NCBI GenBank assembly: GCA_003170475.1
Contig: PMZI01000079.1
Coordinates: forward strand, 15,191-79,190
From: Ignavibacteriota bacterium
GTDB lineage: Bacteria; Bacteroidota; Ignavibacteria; UBA10030
Direction of reading: 5' to 3'
DNA: 64,000 nt
Positions 1 through 8,992 of this stretch are shown here, in pieces; within the stretch, counting starts at the first letter, position 1; each line of letters begins with the position of its first letter. Below the pieces are notes generated by a model that saw nothing but the letters and a program-made list of their open reading frames with translations, searched no databases and was not told where the DNA came from. Made by a program: the position numbers and the translations under genes.

Positions 1-84
1 GAGGTTCTTTCAATACACCTTGATCTTCGGCCGACGAGTGCGGATTTTTTTTGCTTGCGCGAGAGTTGACGAAGAGGAGCTGTC

Positions 85-1647
85 ATGGAATTGTTGATTT
101 TCATACCGATTGTCGTCATTACTGCTGGCTTGACGTTTTACGCCGGTTGGTACCTGAACGCGAAATCGGGTCAGAATAAGATCACGAGTGCCCACGAACG
201 CGCAAAGCGCATACTGGAAGACGCGGAAAAAGACGGAAACACGCTCAAACGGGAAAAGCTGCTGGAGGCCAAGGATGAATGGTACAAGAAGAAGAAAGAG
301 TTCGAGGCCGATGTGCAGTCCAAGAAGAACAAGCATCAGGCCTTCGAAAAACAGCTGATATCCCGTGAAGAAAACGTTGACCGAAAGTTGGACCTTCTGA
401 GCAAGAAAGAGATTGCCCTGCAAGCCGTCGACAAGGATTTGGTCGAAAAACGCAAGAGAATAGAGGAAAAGGACAAAGAGCTTTCGAGGCTCATGGGAGA
501 GGAAAACACCCGGCTGGAGCGCATTTCCGGTATCACGAGGGAAGAGGCCAAGAAACAGCTCAGTGACAATCTGCTTGAAACCGTGAAGGCCGAATCGGCC
601 CAACTCATGAAAGAGGCCCGGGATAAGGCCAAGGAAGAGGCCAAACGAGAAGCCCAAAAGTTCATCATTCAGGCGATCCAAAGGACCGCTGCGGACCATA
701 CCGTTGAATCCACTGTCAGTGTGCTAAATCTTGAGAGCGATGAGATGAAGGGGCGGATCATTGGCCGGGAAGGAAGGAATATCCGGGCGTTTGAAGCTGC
801 TACAGGCGTAGATGTTATAGTAGATGACACACCTGAAGCTGTTATCCTGTCAGGATTTGACCCATTTCGTCGAGAAGTAGCTCGAGTATCTCTGGAGCGC
901 TTAATCGCAGATGGCCGAATTCACCCGGCGAGGATTGAGGAAGTCGTAGAAAAGGTCCGCAAAGAACTCGAGGAAGAAACTGTCAAAACAGGCGAGAATA
1001 CGCTTCTGGAGGTTGGTCTTCATGGCGGACATCCTGAGATCATCAAGCACATTGGAAGGATGAAATATCGCTCAAGCTATGGTCAAAATTTACTTCAACA
1101 TAGCATCGAAGTTTCTTTCCTGAGCGGCATTATGGCCGCCGAGCTTAATCTGGATCCGATGCTGGCCAAGAGAGGTGGATTGCTTCACGATATTGGGAAG
1201 ACTATCGACAGAAGTGTGGAGGGTCCTCACGCGCTCTTGGGATATGAGCTATGCAAGAAGTTCAACGAGCACCCTATAGTCGTGAATGCAGTGGGTTCTC
1301 ACCACGAAGATATCCCGATGGAGCATCCCATCTCCGCGTTGGTTCAAGCAGCCGACGCGATAAGTGGTGCGAGACCAGGGGCGCGCAGGGAATCCGTTGA
1401 AGGTTACGTGAAACGCCTGGAAAAACTGGAGTCCCTCGCAAAATCGTTCAAAGGGGTTGTAAACACATACGCAATCCAGGCCGGGAGGGAGATTCGCGTC
1501 ATCTGCAATCATGAACTTATTGATGATGCGGCTGCCGATCAGTTGTCGCATGAAATCGCCAACAAAATTCAGCAAGAAATGGAATATCCGGGTCAGATCA
1601 AGGTTATGGTGATTCGGGAATTCCGCTCGGTTTCGTTTGCGAAATGA
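85..1647 (+). CDS. rny: Ribonuclease Y
   Basis: Membrane-anchored endoribonuclease that starts mRNA decay. The 520 residues match the usual family length and layout. There is an N-terminal membrane segment (about residues 3-21), a long charged coiled coil (about 25-205), a KH RNA-binding domain with the GRIIGREGRNIR loop (about 215-275) and a C-terminal HD hydrolase domain with the metal-binding LLHDIGK motif (near residue 370) and SHHED. The ATG is preceded by a GAGGAG ribosome site about 5 nt upstream. It leads a short same-strand run with coaE and the aminotransferase. The 84 bases before it are too short to assign. Identification is firm. Confidence 0.96.
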   Translation: MELLIFIPIVVITAGLTFYAGWYLNAKSGQNKITSAHERAKRILEDAEKDGNTLKREKLLEAKDEWYKKKKEFEADVQSKKNKHQAFEKQLISREENVDRKLDLLSKKEIALQAVDKDLVEKRKRIEEKDKELSRLMGEENTRLERISGITREEAKKQLSDNLLETVKAESAQLMKEARDKAKEEAKREAQKFIIQAIQRTAADHTVESTVSVLNLESDEMKGRIIGREGRNIRAFEAATGVDVIVDDTPEAVILSGFDPFRREVARVSLERLIADGRIHPARIEEVVEKVRKELEEETVKTGENTLLEVGLHGGHPEIIKHIGRMKYRSSYGQNLLQHSIEVSFLSGIMAAELNLDPMLAKRGGLLHDIGKTIDRSVEGPHALLGYELCKKFNEHPIVVNAVGSHHEDIPMEHPISALVQAADAISGARPGARRESVEGYVKRLEKLESLAKSFKGVVNTYAIQAGREIRVICNHELIDDAAADQLSHEIANKIQQEMEYPGQIKVMVIREFRSVSFAK

Positions 1648-1681
1648 TTCCAAAGATCTGATGCATACATAAGGATTTGGC

Positions 1682-2314
1682 TTGGGCAAATCTCAGTCAT
1701 CGGCGATTCTTCGTGTAGGAGTGACAGGGGGGATTGGAAGCGGCAAGTCGCTTGTTTGCTCATTGTTTGCGAAGAGGGGCATTCCGGGTCTCTCTGCCGA
1801 TGCGATTGCAAAGGATTTGATGCAAAACGATGCCTCATTGCGCTCGCAATTGAGTGTGCTGCTTGGGGAATCATCTTTTCGGGTTGATGGATCCCTGAAT
1901 CGGACTTATGTGGCAGATCGAATTTTCTCTGACAAATCGCTGCAGCAGAAGGTCAACCGACTCGTTCACCCGAAAGTCGAAGCAATGCTTGACGGTAGGT
2001 TCCTGGCAATGGAGCGATCAGGGAAGCGGATCGGAATTGTAGAAGCAGCGTTGATTTATGAAGCTGGATATGATAAACGACTCGATGTAGTGATTGTTGT
2101 CGATGCTCCGGAAACTGAGCGAATCAAGCGGGTTGTCGAACGCGACAAGTTGTCCTCGGCAAAAGTACGCAAGCGCATCGCAGCACAGTCCCCAGCAGAA
2201 CAAAAAGCAGCAAAGGCAGATTACCTTATCCACAATACGGGCTCGCTGTCGGAGTTGGAATCTTCAGTCCAATTCCTCTCAATCATCCTTCATACTATCA
2301 GCAAGAAACAATGA
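1682..2314 (+). CDS. coaE: Dephospho-CoA kinase
   Basis: Catalyses the last step of coenzyme A synthesis, phosphorylating the 3'-hydroxyl of dephospho-CoA with ATP. The P-loop GGIGSGKS lies near residue 16, followed by the LSADAIAKDL substrate region and VHPKVEAML, all typical of CoaE. The length of 210 residues is normal. The start appears to be TTG; no in-frame ATG precedes the P-loop. The stop codon overlaps the ATG of the next gene in an ATGA junction, so the two are probably translationally coupled. It lies 34 nt after rny. Confidence 0.93.
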   Translation: MGKSQSSAILRVGVTGGIGSGKSLVCSLFAKRGIPGLSADAIAKDLMQNDASLRSQLSVLLGESSFRVDGSLNRTYVADRIFSDKSLQQKVNRLVHPKVEAMLDGRFLAMERSGKRIGIVEAALIYEAGYDKRLDVVIVVDAPETERIKRVVERDKLSSAKVRKRIAAQSPAEQKAAKADYLIHNTGSLSELESSVQFLSIILHTISKKQ

Positions 2315-3513
2315 ACGAAGACAAGAATCTCTTTCTGAAAGAAGAACGCTATTTCTTTCGCACGTACAAGCGCCTGGGTCTCGACATTGATCGTGGAGAA
2401 GGCGTGTATCTTATTGCGCGCGATGGGAAACGCTATCTCGATTTCTTTGGCGGCTTGGCAGTGAATGCACTTGGGTATAATCACCCGGCTGTGAACAAGG
2501 CGATCATCGACCAGGTTCACAAATACATCCATTTGTCAAACTACTATGTCCAGGAGCCGCAGGTGGATCTGGCGGAGAGGGTGATCCAGGCGTCCGGATT
2601 TCAGCGCGTGTTCTTCTCGAATAGCGGGACGGAAGCGGTGGAAGGGGCAATTAAGGTCGCAAGAAAGTGGGGGAAGAAACACGGCAAGACCGAACTGATC
2701 GGACTCTCGAATTCGTTCCACGGTCGAACGATGGGTGCGTTGTCATTGACGGAGCGTCCGAAGTATCGCGAAGGATATGAGCCTTTTCTTCAAAACGTCA
2801 GCCACATCGAGTTCAATGACGTCGCCCAGTTGCGGGCAGTGGTGAATGAACAGACACTTGGGATCATATTGGAATTCATTCAGGGAGAGGGAGGCATCTT
2901 CGTGGTCAGTTCTGAATTCGCCTCAGCGTTGAACGAACTGCGGCAGAAATTCGGTTTCCTGATTATTGCTGATGAAATCCAGTCCGGGATGGGACGGACA
3001 GGAAAGTTTTTTGCATTCGAACATTTCGGTGTCAGGCCAGACATTGTGGTCATAGCAAAGGCCATTGGCGGCGGACTTCCGCTAGGGGCTTTTCTTGGAA
3101 ACGAACGGGTTGCAGATGTATTGACGTACGGTACTCACGGAACGACGTTCGGTGGCAACCCTGTAGCATGTGCGGCGGGCGTGGCGGTCTTTCAGGAAGT
3201 AATCGACAAAGGGTTGATGAAGAGAGCCGGCGAAATCGGTGGCTATTTGAAAACGCAGTTCGAAGGCGTGAAGAAGGAATTCCCGGATCTCGTGAAAGAT
3301 GTTCGAGGTCTCGGCTGCATGCTTGGAGTCGAGCTCACTCAGGACGGACAGCCAGTCGTCGATCAACTTCAAGAACAAGGATTCCTGGTGAATTGCACGC
3401 ATAATACGGTTCTTCGGTTTCTGCCTCCATTCATCATCACTCGCGAAGAGTGCGATGCGCTGGTCAAGGCTCTCACACGTATTCTGGGTGTATTGTCGCA
3501 TGCCAAGAAATAG
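2311..3513 (+). CDS. argD: Class III PLP aminotransferase, acetylornithine aminotransferase-like
   Basis: Fold-type I, class III pyridoxal-phosphate aminotransferase of 400 residues. The sequence shows the phosphate-binding SGTEAVEGAIK segment, the SFHGRT motif, the cofactor-contacting DEIQSGMGRTG, the catalytic lysine in IAKAIGGGLPLGA and the THGTTFGGNP motif. These fit ArgD (N-acetylornithine to N-acetylglutamate semialdehyde), but related ornithine, 4-aminobutyrate and succinylornithine enzymes share them. No other arginine gene is nearby, so the substrate and symbol are provisional. The ATG overlaps the coaE stop by 4 nt. Confidence 0.8.
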   Translation: MNEDKNLFLKEERYFFRTYKRLGLDIDRGEGVYLIARDGKRYLDFFGGLAVNALGYNHPAVNKAIIDQVHKYIHLSNYYVQEPQVDLAERVIQASGFQRVFFSNSGTEAVEGAIKVARKWGKKHGKTELIGLSNSFHGRTMGALSLTERPKYREGYEPFLQNVSHIEFNDVAQLRAVVNEQTLGIILEFIQGEGGIFVVSSEFASALNELRQKFGFLIIADEIQSGMGRTGKFFAFEHFGVRPDIVVIAKAIGGGLPLGAFLGNERVADVLTYGTHGTTFGGNPVACAAGVAVFQEVIDKGLMKRAGEIGGYLKTQFEGVKKEFPDLVKDVRGLGCMLGVELTQDGQPVVDQLQEQGFLVNCTHNTVLRFLPPFIITREECDALVKALTRILGVLSHAKK

Positions 3514-3590
3514 CGACCTCATCAAACCATTTGGGTAGAGCTGTTGGATAAATCACATTTCACACTTTCCATCATCAAAAGGAGGAAACC

Positions 3591-4232
3591 ATGAAAAAGC
3601 TGTCGTTTGCAGTTCTCGTGGTTTTGATGTTCGTCTCTGTGGGACTGGCGCCGGCTCAATTCAAGATGGCGGTTGGAGGGGGCATGGGATTGAATCTGAA
3701 CCTGTATAGTGGATCCGACGTGAATGGCGGGTCCGGAATTGGATTCGCTGTTGCAGGTCAGGCTGACATGTCATTTTCAAAAACCATCGGAGTATTGACA
3801 TCCGTTTACTTCTATGATAATCGCAGCGGATCGTATACGCAAACTGGCAACTACTACGGCACCAATTACACCCAGGATATCTCCGCGAGCGTCGCATATT
3901 TTGAGATCGAGCCGCTCTTCAAGTTAAAACTCGACGAGGCTCCTATCTATTTCGTTCTCGGGCCGTCTCTGGGGTTCAACATGCAAAACTCGTATGAAGC
4001 GAAGACGACTGCGAATAATCAAACCTCGACTCAGAAGGCAACGATTCAGAACATGAATACGCGCTTCGAGCTCAAAGGCGGGGGTGGGTACATTTATCCC
4101 ATTTCGAAAACGATGCGAGTCAACACCCAACTTACTTTTGGCTATGGCCTTACGAATGTGGTCCAGGATGTGAATTGGAAGATTCTCTCCTTTGGATTGT
4201 TGGCATCGTGGGAAATTGATGTGGTGAAGTAG
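3591..4232 (+). CDS. Secreted outer-membrane beta-barrel protein (PorT-like fold), copy 1
   Basis: A 213-residue protein with a clear signal peptide (basic KK, hydrophobic core, cleavage near PAQ at about residue 22) followed by alternating short beta strands rich in Gly, Tyr and Phe. It ends in a strand-like segment (LLASWEIDVVK), as expected for an outer-membrane beta-barrel of the PorT/OmpW-like type common in Bacteroidota. A strong AAGGAGG ribosome site precedes the ATG. It is paralogous to the protein encoded at 5174: both share the SGSD, DMSFSK/DVSFSK-IG-LT and FYDNR/AYDNR blocks in the same order. No specific function can be assigned. Confidence 0.75.
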   Translation: MKKLSFAVLVVLMFVSVGLAPAQFKMAVGGGMGLNLNLYSGSDVNGGSGIGFAVAGQADMSFSKTIGVLTSVYFYDNRSGSYTQTGNYYGTNYTQDISASVAYFEIEPLFKLKLDEAPIYFVLGPSLGFNMQNSYEAKTTANNQTSTQKATIQNMNTRFELKGGGGYIYPISKTMRVNTQLTFGYGLTNVVQDVNWKILSFGLLASWEIDVVK

Positions 4233-4308
4233 AGCGCGTCTTCTGTTTCGTCAGATTCGTGCACGAGCGGCTCTGGAACAAATATTCCAACTGTCGCTCT
4301 AGTCCGTA

Positions 4309-4337
4309 TTGACATTGTGCTCGCAGATCACTAGATT
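4309..4337 (+). promoter_or_regulatory. Sigma70-type promoter for the second barrel gene
   Basis: A perfect TTGACA -35 box (4309-4314) is followed after 17 nt by TAGATT (4332-4337). The predicted transcript start near 4344 would give an 80-nt leader before the gene at 4426. Confidence 0.5.
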
Positions 4338-4425
4338 TAAGAAATGTTGTCGGGGTTGAATCGAAGGGAAGAAACGGATCGTTCAACCAATAAACTGTTT
4401 CCAATCACTCAAAGCGAGGTGTTCG

Positions 4426-4968
4426 ATGAAGAGATCATTACTACTCACAGTGGCGGTATTATTTCTGGCTATTCCGTTCGTAGCGTTCGGCCAGTATTTT
4501 GAAGCCGGAAAGAGCTATGCCGGTCCGTCCATCGGTCTGTCATTCCTTGGTTCCACCCCGGAGTTCGGCTTGAACTATGAATATGGAATGAAAATGGAAT
4601 TCGGAACAATTGGTATCGGTGGTCTCTTCCGTTACTGGGGTTACAGCGATGATTGGGGATACGGCAAGTTCAAGTATTCGAATATCCTCATTGGTGCTCA
4701 GGGCAACTATCACTTCAAGATGGATGCCGGCAGCAAGCTTGATCCGTATGCGGGTATTATTCTTGGTTACGATGCTTCGTCCGCGACATGGACGGGAGCA
4801 TCCAGTTACTACGGATTTACACCGTCGGTGAGCTCTGGCGGTCTCGTATTGAATGCTCACGGTGGATGCCGCTACTGGATCTCCCCCACATTGGCAATCG
4901 TGGGAAGCATTGGATACGGTTCATTGAGCTATGGCGCATTGGATATCGGCGTCGATTTCAAGTTCTAA
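4426..4968 (+). CDS. Secreted outer-membrane beta-barrel protein
   Basis: A 180-residue protein with a classic signal peptide (KR, hydrophobic stretch, cleavage after AFG/Q near residue 22). It continues with Gly/Tyr-rich alternating strands and a terminal aromatic strand ending in VDFKF, typical of a small eight-stranded outer-membrane barrel. It is not obviously paralogous to its two barrel neighbours at the residue level. It has its own promoter candidate upstream and a hairpin terminator just downstream, so it is likely a single-gene transcript. Function unknown. Confidence 0.7.
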   Translation: MKRSLLLTVAVLFLAIPFVAFGQYFEAGKSYAGPSIGLSFLGSTPEFGLNYEYGMKMEFGTIGIGGLFRYWGYSDDWGYGKFKYSNILIGAQGNYHFKMDAGSKLDPYAGIILGYDASSATWTGASSYYGFTPSVSSGGLVLNAHGGCRYWISPTLAIVGSIGYGSLSYGALDIGVDFKF

Positions 4969-4993
4969 TCAACACGCGCATTCGTTTCAACGG

Positions 4994-5029
4994 AGGGCAG
5001 GACTTTGGTTCTGCCCTTCTGCGTTTTTT
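4994..5029 (+). terminator. Rho-independent terminator
   Basis: The stem AGGGCAG / CTGCCCT (7 bp, 10-nt loop) is followed by a six-T run at 5024-5029, 26 nt after the barrel gene. Confidence 0.75.
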
Positions 5030-5120
5030 GGGTAGCCACTTCCAGCAAAGGAGTGGAGTCCTAAGGATGTCAACGAATCTGCGTGATTTCGGGAACAGTT
5101 TTTCCTATTTTCAAATCGTC

Positions 5121-5134
5121 ATTGCATATGCAAT
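5121..5134. promoter_or_regulatory. 14-bp perfect palindrome, possible operator
   Basis: ATTGCATATGCAAT is a perfect inverted repeat lying 40 nt upstream of the barrel gene at 5174. It could be a binding site for a dimeric regulator. No partner regulator is evident, and chance occurrence in a 200-nt gap is possible. Confidence 0.25.
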
Positions 5135-5173
5135 CGCAGAAAACTCAATCTGGATTGATGCTCGAGGGAACCT

Positions 5174-5842
5174 ATGCGGAAAAGGCTGGTTTTGATTCTC
5201 GCAATTCTCCTTGTCTTTGCAGGTGCATTGCCTGCACAAACAAACGTGGCGCTGGGTTTGGTGGTCGGCGGAAACTATAATGTCCACACCGGCTCGGACC
5301 TGCAGAAGACGGGGACCGGAGTGGGTTTTGTGGGCGGAGGTCAGATTGATGTTTCGTTTAGCAAGTCCATCGGGCTCCTGACGACTATTTATGCCTACGA
5401 CAATCGAATTGGCAAGTACACTTACCCCGTGAACTCTGGCGGCGTTGACTATTCTGTGGATGTGTCGGTGACGATCGCCTATGCGGGTGTGGAGCCGCTT
5501 CTGAAGTTCACCATGCCGGACGATCGCTTTTTCTTTGTGGCCGGACCGAGCATTGGCTTCAAAGTGGCAGGGCAATCGGAGGTGACGGCCACAGTCACGA
5601 CACCGGGATACAGCTACTCGAATGGCTTCGCGTCTCAAACGACGACAAACGATCTTCAGGATATCAATACGCGGTTTGAGTTGAATGCGGGCGCTGGCTA
5701 CGCCTTCAAGATTGACCCTCAATCCCGATTGACGTCTCGATTGATGATTGCATACGGTTTTACCAACGTTGAGAAGAACGTAGATTGGCGAATCAATTCC
5801 GTCAGACTCGTCGCTGCGCTCGAGTTTGATCTTCATCATTAA
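5174..5842 (+). CDS. Secreted outer-membrane beta-barrel protein (PorT-like fold), copy 2
   Basis: A 222-residue protein with a signal peptide (MRKR, hydrophobic core, cleavage near LPAQ at about residue 20) followed by beta-barrel-like alternating strands. Blocks such as TGSDLQ, QIDVSFSKSIGLL, YDNRIGKY, DINTRFELNAGAGY and FTNVEKNVDW line up in order with the protein at 3591. The two are therefore tandem paralogues separated by an unrelated barrel gene. The spacing from the preceding terminator suggests separate transcription. Role unknown; an outer-membrane structural or transport role is only inferred. Confidence 0.75.
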   Translation: MRKRLVLILAILLVFAGALPAQTNVALGLVVGGNYNVHTGSDLQKTGTGVGFVGGGQIDVSFSKSIGLLTTIYAYDNRIGKYTYPVNSGGVDYSVDVSVTIAYAGVEPLLKFTMPDDRFFFVAGPSIGFKVAGQSEVTATVTTPGYSYSNGFASQTTTNDLQDINTRFELNAGAGYAFKIDPQSRLTSRLMIAYGFTNVEKNVDWRINSVRLVAALEFDLHH

Positions 5843-5944
5843 GAAGAGTTGGGTTTCTTCAAGGGAATGTTCGCTCGGCTTCCTGCGAAATCACCACCTG
5901 TCACCTTTCTCCCGCTGTTCGCTCGGAAGTCCTGAAAGTGTTTC

Positions 5945-5973
5945 TTGTGTAGCCATCAGTTTTTCCTTACCTT
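5945..5973 (+). promoter_or_regulatory. Candidate promoter directly abutting purF
   Basis: TTGTGT (5945-5950), a 17-nt spacer and TACCTT (5968-5973) sit immediately before the first purF ATG. The predicted start of transcription (about 5980) coincides with the second in-frame ATG, so the message could be leaderless. The boxes are imperfect. Confidence 0.35.
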
Positions 5974-7473
5974 ATGCTTATGAACGAACAAGATCGAGTG
6001 GAAGGGAAGCCCCGCTGTCATTGCGGGGTTTTTGGAATCTTCAATCATCCCGAGGCCGCGGTGATGACATACTTCGGACTGCACGCGTTGCAGCACCGGG
6101 GACAAGAGGCTGCGGGAATCGTCTCGAGCGAGTATGTGCCCGAGAAAGCCAAGGTTCGTTTCCACTCGCACAAGGGAGTTGGGCTCGTCGCTGACGTTTT
6201 CAAGGATCCGTCCCTTCTGAAGGAGGGCCTCTCGGGCCGAGCCGCGATTGGTCACAACCGGTACTCCACAACGGGCTCATCAGAGAATAAGTTCAATATC
6301 CAGCCGTTCGTCGTCAATTATCGGGGCGGAAATCTTGCTCTCGCGCACAATGGCAATCTGACGAACTTCCGCGAGGTGCGTGAACGCCTCCAATCCGAAG
6401 GGACGATTTTTCAGTCGACCTCCGACAGCGAGATGATCCTTCACCTCGCAGCACGCAGCAGAAAAGAAGATCAGATACAGCAGATCAAAGAAGCGCTTGA
6501 AACGGTCGAAGGCGCTTATTCCCTTGTCATCCTGACGGACACCGGACTTATTGCTGCACGGGATCCCTATGGCTTTCGGCCGCTTTCTCTCGGCCGGCTT
6601 GGTGATGCGTTTGTTGTCGCGTCGGAAACGTGTGCATTCGACTTGATCGGGGCGCACTACGTTGGAGAAGTCGAGCCCGGAGAAATTCTCGTCATCGACG
6701 ATGAAGGGATTAAGAGCGGTACCCTGAAATCATATCATGTTTCGAAGACACCGCGAAAGCACCACTGCATTTTCGAGTACATCTATTTCTCGAGGCCGGA
6801 TAGCAAGATTTTCGGTGAGAATGTGGACAAGGTCCGTCGCAAACTCGGTAAGCTCATGGCACAGCAATCGCCCGTGAAGCCGGAGGATGACGATGACCGC
6901 GTGATTGTCATCAGCGTTCCCGACTCGAGCAACACGGCAACGTTGGGTTTTGTCCGGGAGATGAACAAGATGGGTGAGGACGTTCGGCTCGAGATCGGTC
7001 TTATCCGGAGCCACTATGTCGGCCGCACGTTCATCATGCCGGACCAGGGAAGCCGGGAATTCAGGGTGAAGACGAAATTCAACACCGTGAAGGGTGTTAT
7101 CAAGGGTCGAAAGGTTGTCATTATCGATGACTCCATTGTGCGCGGGACGACATCGCGTCAGTTGGTTCGCCTCATTCAGGAGGCTGAGCCAAAGGAGATT
7201 CACTTCCGGGTCACCTCTCCCCCCATCAAGTATCCGTGCTATTACGGCATGGATTTTCCGAGCATGTCTGAATTGATTGCGAACCGATGCGACAGTGACG
7301 TTGAGAAGATCCGGGAAGAAATCGGTGTCACATCTCTCGCGTATCTGTCAATGGAAAACCTGCTTGAAGGTGCTCCGAAAGAAAACGGCGCGCACTATTG
7401 CACTGCCTGTTTCACCGGGGAATATCCGGTTCCGATCGAACGACCAACAACAAAGGACGTCAACGACGCCTAA
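5974..7473 (+). CDS. purF: Amidophosphoribosyltransferase (glutamine PRPP amidotransferase)
   Basis: First committed enzyme of purine synthesis, making phosphoribosylamine from PRPP and glutamine. The N-terminal Ntn-type glutaminase domain begins at Cys17 (CGVFGIFNHPEA), so a 16-residue propeptide would be removed. RGQEAAGIV and the HNRYSTTGS and AHNGNLTN motifs follow. The C-terminal phosphoribosyltransferase domain has the PRPP loop VIIDDSIVRGTTS. Four spaced cysteines (HHCIF, KYPCYY, YCTAC) match the Bacillus-type enzyme that carries a 4Fe-4S cluster. An alternative ATG lies 6 nt downstream. The stop overlaps the pgsA start in TAATG. Confidence 0.95.
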   Translation: MLMNEQDRVEGKPRCHCGVFGIFNHPEAAVMTYFGLHALQHRGQEAAGIVSSEYVPEKAKVRFHSHKGVGLVADVFKDPSLLKEGLSGRAAIGHNRYSTTGSSENKFNIQPFVVNYRGGNLALAHNGNLTNFREVRERLQSEGTIFQSTSDSEMILHLAARSRKEDQIQQIKEALETVEGAYSLVILTDTGLIAARDPYGFRPLSLGRLGDAFVVASETCAFDLIGAHYVGEVEPGEILVIDDEGIKSGTLKSYHVSKTPRKHHCIFEYIYFSRPDSKIFGENVDKVRRKLGKLMAQQSPVKPEDDDDRVIVISVPDSSNTATLGFVREMNKMGEDVRLEIGLIRSHYVGRTFIMPDQGSREFRVKTKFNTVKGVIKGRKVVIIDDSIVRGTTSRQLVRLIQEAEPKEIHFRVTSPPIKYPCYYGMDFPSMSELIANRCDSDVEKIREEIGVTSLAYLSMENLLEGAPKENGAHYCTACFTGEYPVPIERPTTKDVNDA

Positions 7474-8033
7474 TGCTGCAACGAGTCTGGACAATTTCCA
7501 ACCTGCTCAGCTTCAGTCGCGTTTTCCTGCTCGCTCCTCTGGCCTACGTCCTGTTTTCCGATATTCCGAATCGTCAGGCTTGGATGGCTGCGATAATTGT
7601 TCTGGCAGGATTGACTGATTTCTTCGACGGTTTTCTCGCGAGAAAGCTCCACCAGGTTACGGACCTGGGCAAGGTCATCGATCCGCTGGCAGACAAGATT
7701 ACTGCGGCCGGGGCTGCGATTCTTTTTGTGGCGGTGGGGTTGTTGCCGTTGTGGTACCTGATCGTCGTCGTCGCGCGCGATCTGCTGATACTCATCGGCG
7801 GTGTCTACATCAAGATCAAGAAGAATATCGTGACGCAATCGAACTGGCCCGGGAAAATTGCCGTGTTCTTCATTGCGGTGGTTCTCTTGCTTTCGGGAAT
7901 GGAGAGTCCCCGGCTGGAAGGATTCAGACAATTCACGATCTGGCTGAGTGTTCTGATGATGGCCGTCTCGTTCGCAATTTATGTTCAAAGGTTGTTCGTG
8001 GGAAGATTGTCGGGGAAAAGGAGCGTTGGTTGA
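7473..8033 (+). CDS. pgsA: CDP-alcohol phosphatidyltransferase, PgsA-like
   Basis: Integral membrane enzyme, most likely phosphatidylglycerophosphate synthase (CDP-diacylglycerol plus glycerol-3-phosphate). The complete family signature is visible from DFFDG at about residue 50: D-x2-D-G-x2-A-R-x8-G-x3-D-x3-D, reading DFFDGFLAR, then G-KVI-D-PLA-D. Several hydrophobic segments span the remaining 186 residues, the normal PgsA size. The ATG overlaps the purF stop (TAATG) and its own stop overlaps ftsY (TGATG), so the three genes look translationally coupled. A related CDP-alcohol transferase cannot be excluded. Confidence 0.85.
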   Translation: MLQRVWTISNLLSFSRVFLLAPLAYVLFSDIPNRQAWMAAIIVLAGLTDFFDGFLARKLHQVTDLGKVIDPLADKITAAGAAILFVAVGLLPLWYLIVVVARDLLILIGGVYIKIKKNIVTQSNWPGKIAVFFIAVVLLLSGMESPRLEGFRQFTIWLSVLMMAVSFAIYVQRLFVGRLSGKRSVG

Positions 8034-8992
8034 TGTTGTTCGGAAATGCACTGAAGAAACTGAAAGAAGGATTGACCAAGACACGGGAGACCTTGTTCAG
8101 CAAGGTCGCTGCGCTTGTGAGCACGAAGAGTGTGATCGACGACGATATGCTCGAACGCCTCGAGGAAATCCTGATATCGGGAGACGTCGGTGTCGAGACA
8201 ACGATGCTCATTCTGGAGAACATCAAGAATCGGGTCAAACAGGAAAAGACCGAATCATCCGATCAACTCACCACTCTCCTGAAGGATGAGATTGCGCGGG
8301 TGTTGCATGTTGACGGGCAGAACGAGAGTGGAAACACAGACTTGCCGGCTGCGCCTCGTCCCTATGTCATTATGGTTGTCGGTGTGAATGGGGTCGGGAA
8401 AACGACGACCATCGGAAAACTCGCCTTCGTTTACAAAGAGAAAGGCTACAAGGTCATCGTTGGTGCCGCGGATACTTTTCGAGCGGCAGCGAATGAACAA
8501 CTGGAGATCTGGGCACAGCGTGCAGGGGTCGACATCATTCAGCAGAAGCACGGGGCAGACCCTGCGGCGGTGGCGTACGATTCGCTGAGTTCGGCTCTTG
8601 CGCGGGGGGCCGATGTTCTCATCATCGATACCGCAGGTCGCCTGCACACGAAAATCAACCTGATGGAAGAGCTGAAAAAAATGCGCAGGGTTCTCGAAAA
8701 ACGCTTGCCCGGCGCACCGAACGAAGTTTTGCTGGTGCTTGATGCGACCACGGGCCAAAACGCGCTTCAGCAGGTGAAACAGTTCACAGCAGCGGTCGAG
8801 GTTACAGGGCTTGTTCTCACCAAACTCGATGGAACGGCGAAAGGTGGCATCGTCTTGGCGATCAGCAACGAACTGAAGATTCCCGTCAAGTTCATTGGCG
8901 TGGGGGAGCAAATTGATGATCTTCAGGCTTTCGATCGAAAAGCGTTCGTCGACGCACTCTTTGATGGATTCCCGCAGCCGAGTATGCCATGA
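8033..8992 (+). CDS. ftsY: Signal recognition particle receptor FtsY
   Basis: SRP-type GTPase that docks ribosome-nascent chains at the inner membrane. The N domain (about residues 1-105) is helical. The G domain shows the P-loop GVNGVGKTTT from residue 117, then DTFRAAA, DTAGR, and TKLDGTAKGG, the full set of SRP GTPase motifs. At 319 residues it lacks a long acidic A domain, as in many non-enteric bacteria. The start was placed at the ATG overlapping the pgsA stop; the frame is open further upstream but only inside pgsA. It ends in an ATGA overlap with the epimerase gene. Confidence 0.95.
   Translation: MLFGNALKKLKEGLTKTRETLFSKVAALVSTKSVIDDDMLERLEEILISGDVGVETTMLILENIKNRVKQEKTESSDQLTTLLKDEIARVLHVDGQNESGNTDLPAAPRPYVIMVVGVNGVGKTTTIGKLAFVYKEKGYKVIVGAADTFRAAANEQLEIWAQRAGVDIIQQKHGADPAAVAYDSLSSALARGADVLIIDTAGRLHTKINLMEELKKMRRVLEKRLPGAPNEVLLVLDATTGQNALQQVKQFTAAVEVTGLVLTKLDGTAKGGIVLAISNELKIPVKFIGVGEQIDDLQAFDRKAFVDALFDGFPQPSMP

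Noticed and set aside
1-84. Small RNA (for example 6S-like) before rny
   Set aside because: Only 84 bases are visible; a T-rich stretch exists but no stable paired structure could be supported.
7470-8084. Long minus-strand frame opposite pgsA
   Set aside because: Low-complexity charged composition, no family motif, no ribosome site, and fully covered by a certain gene on the other strand.
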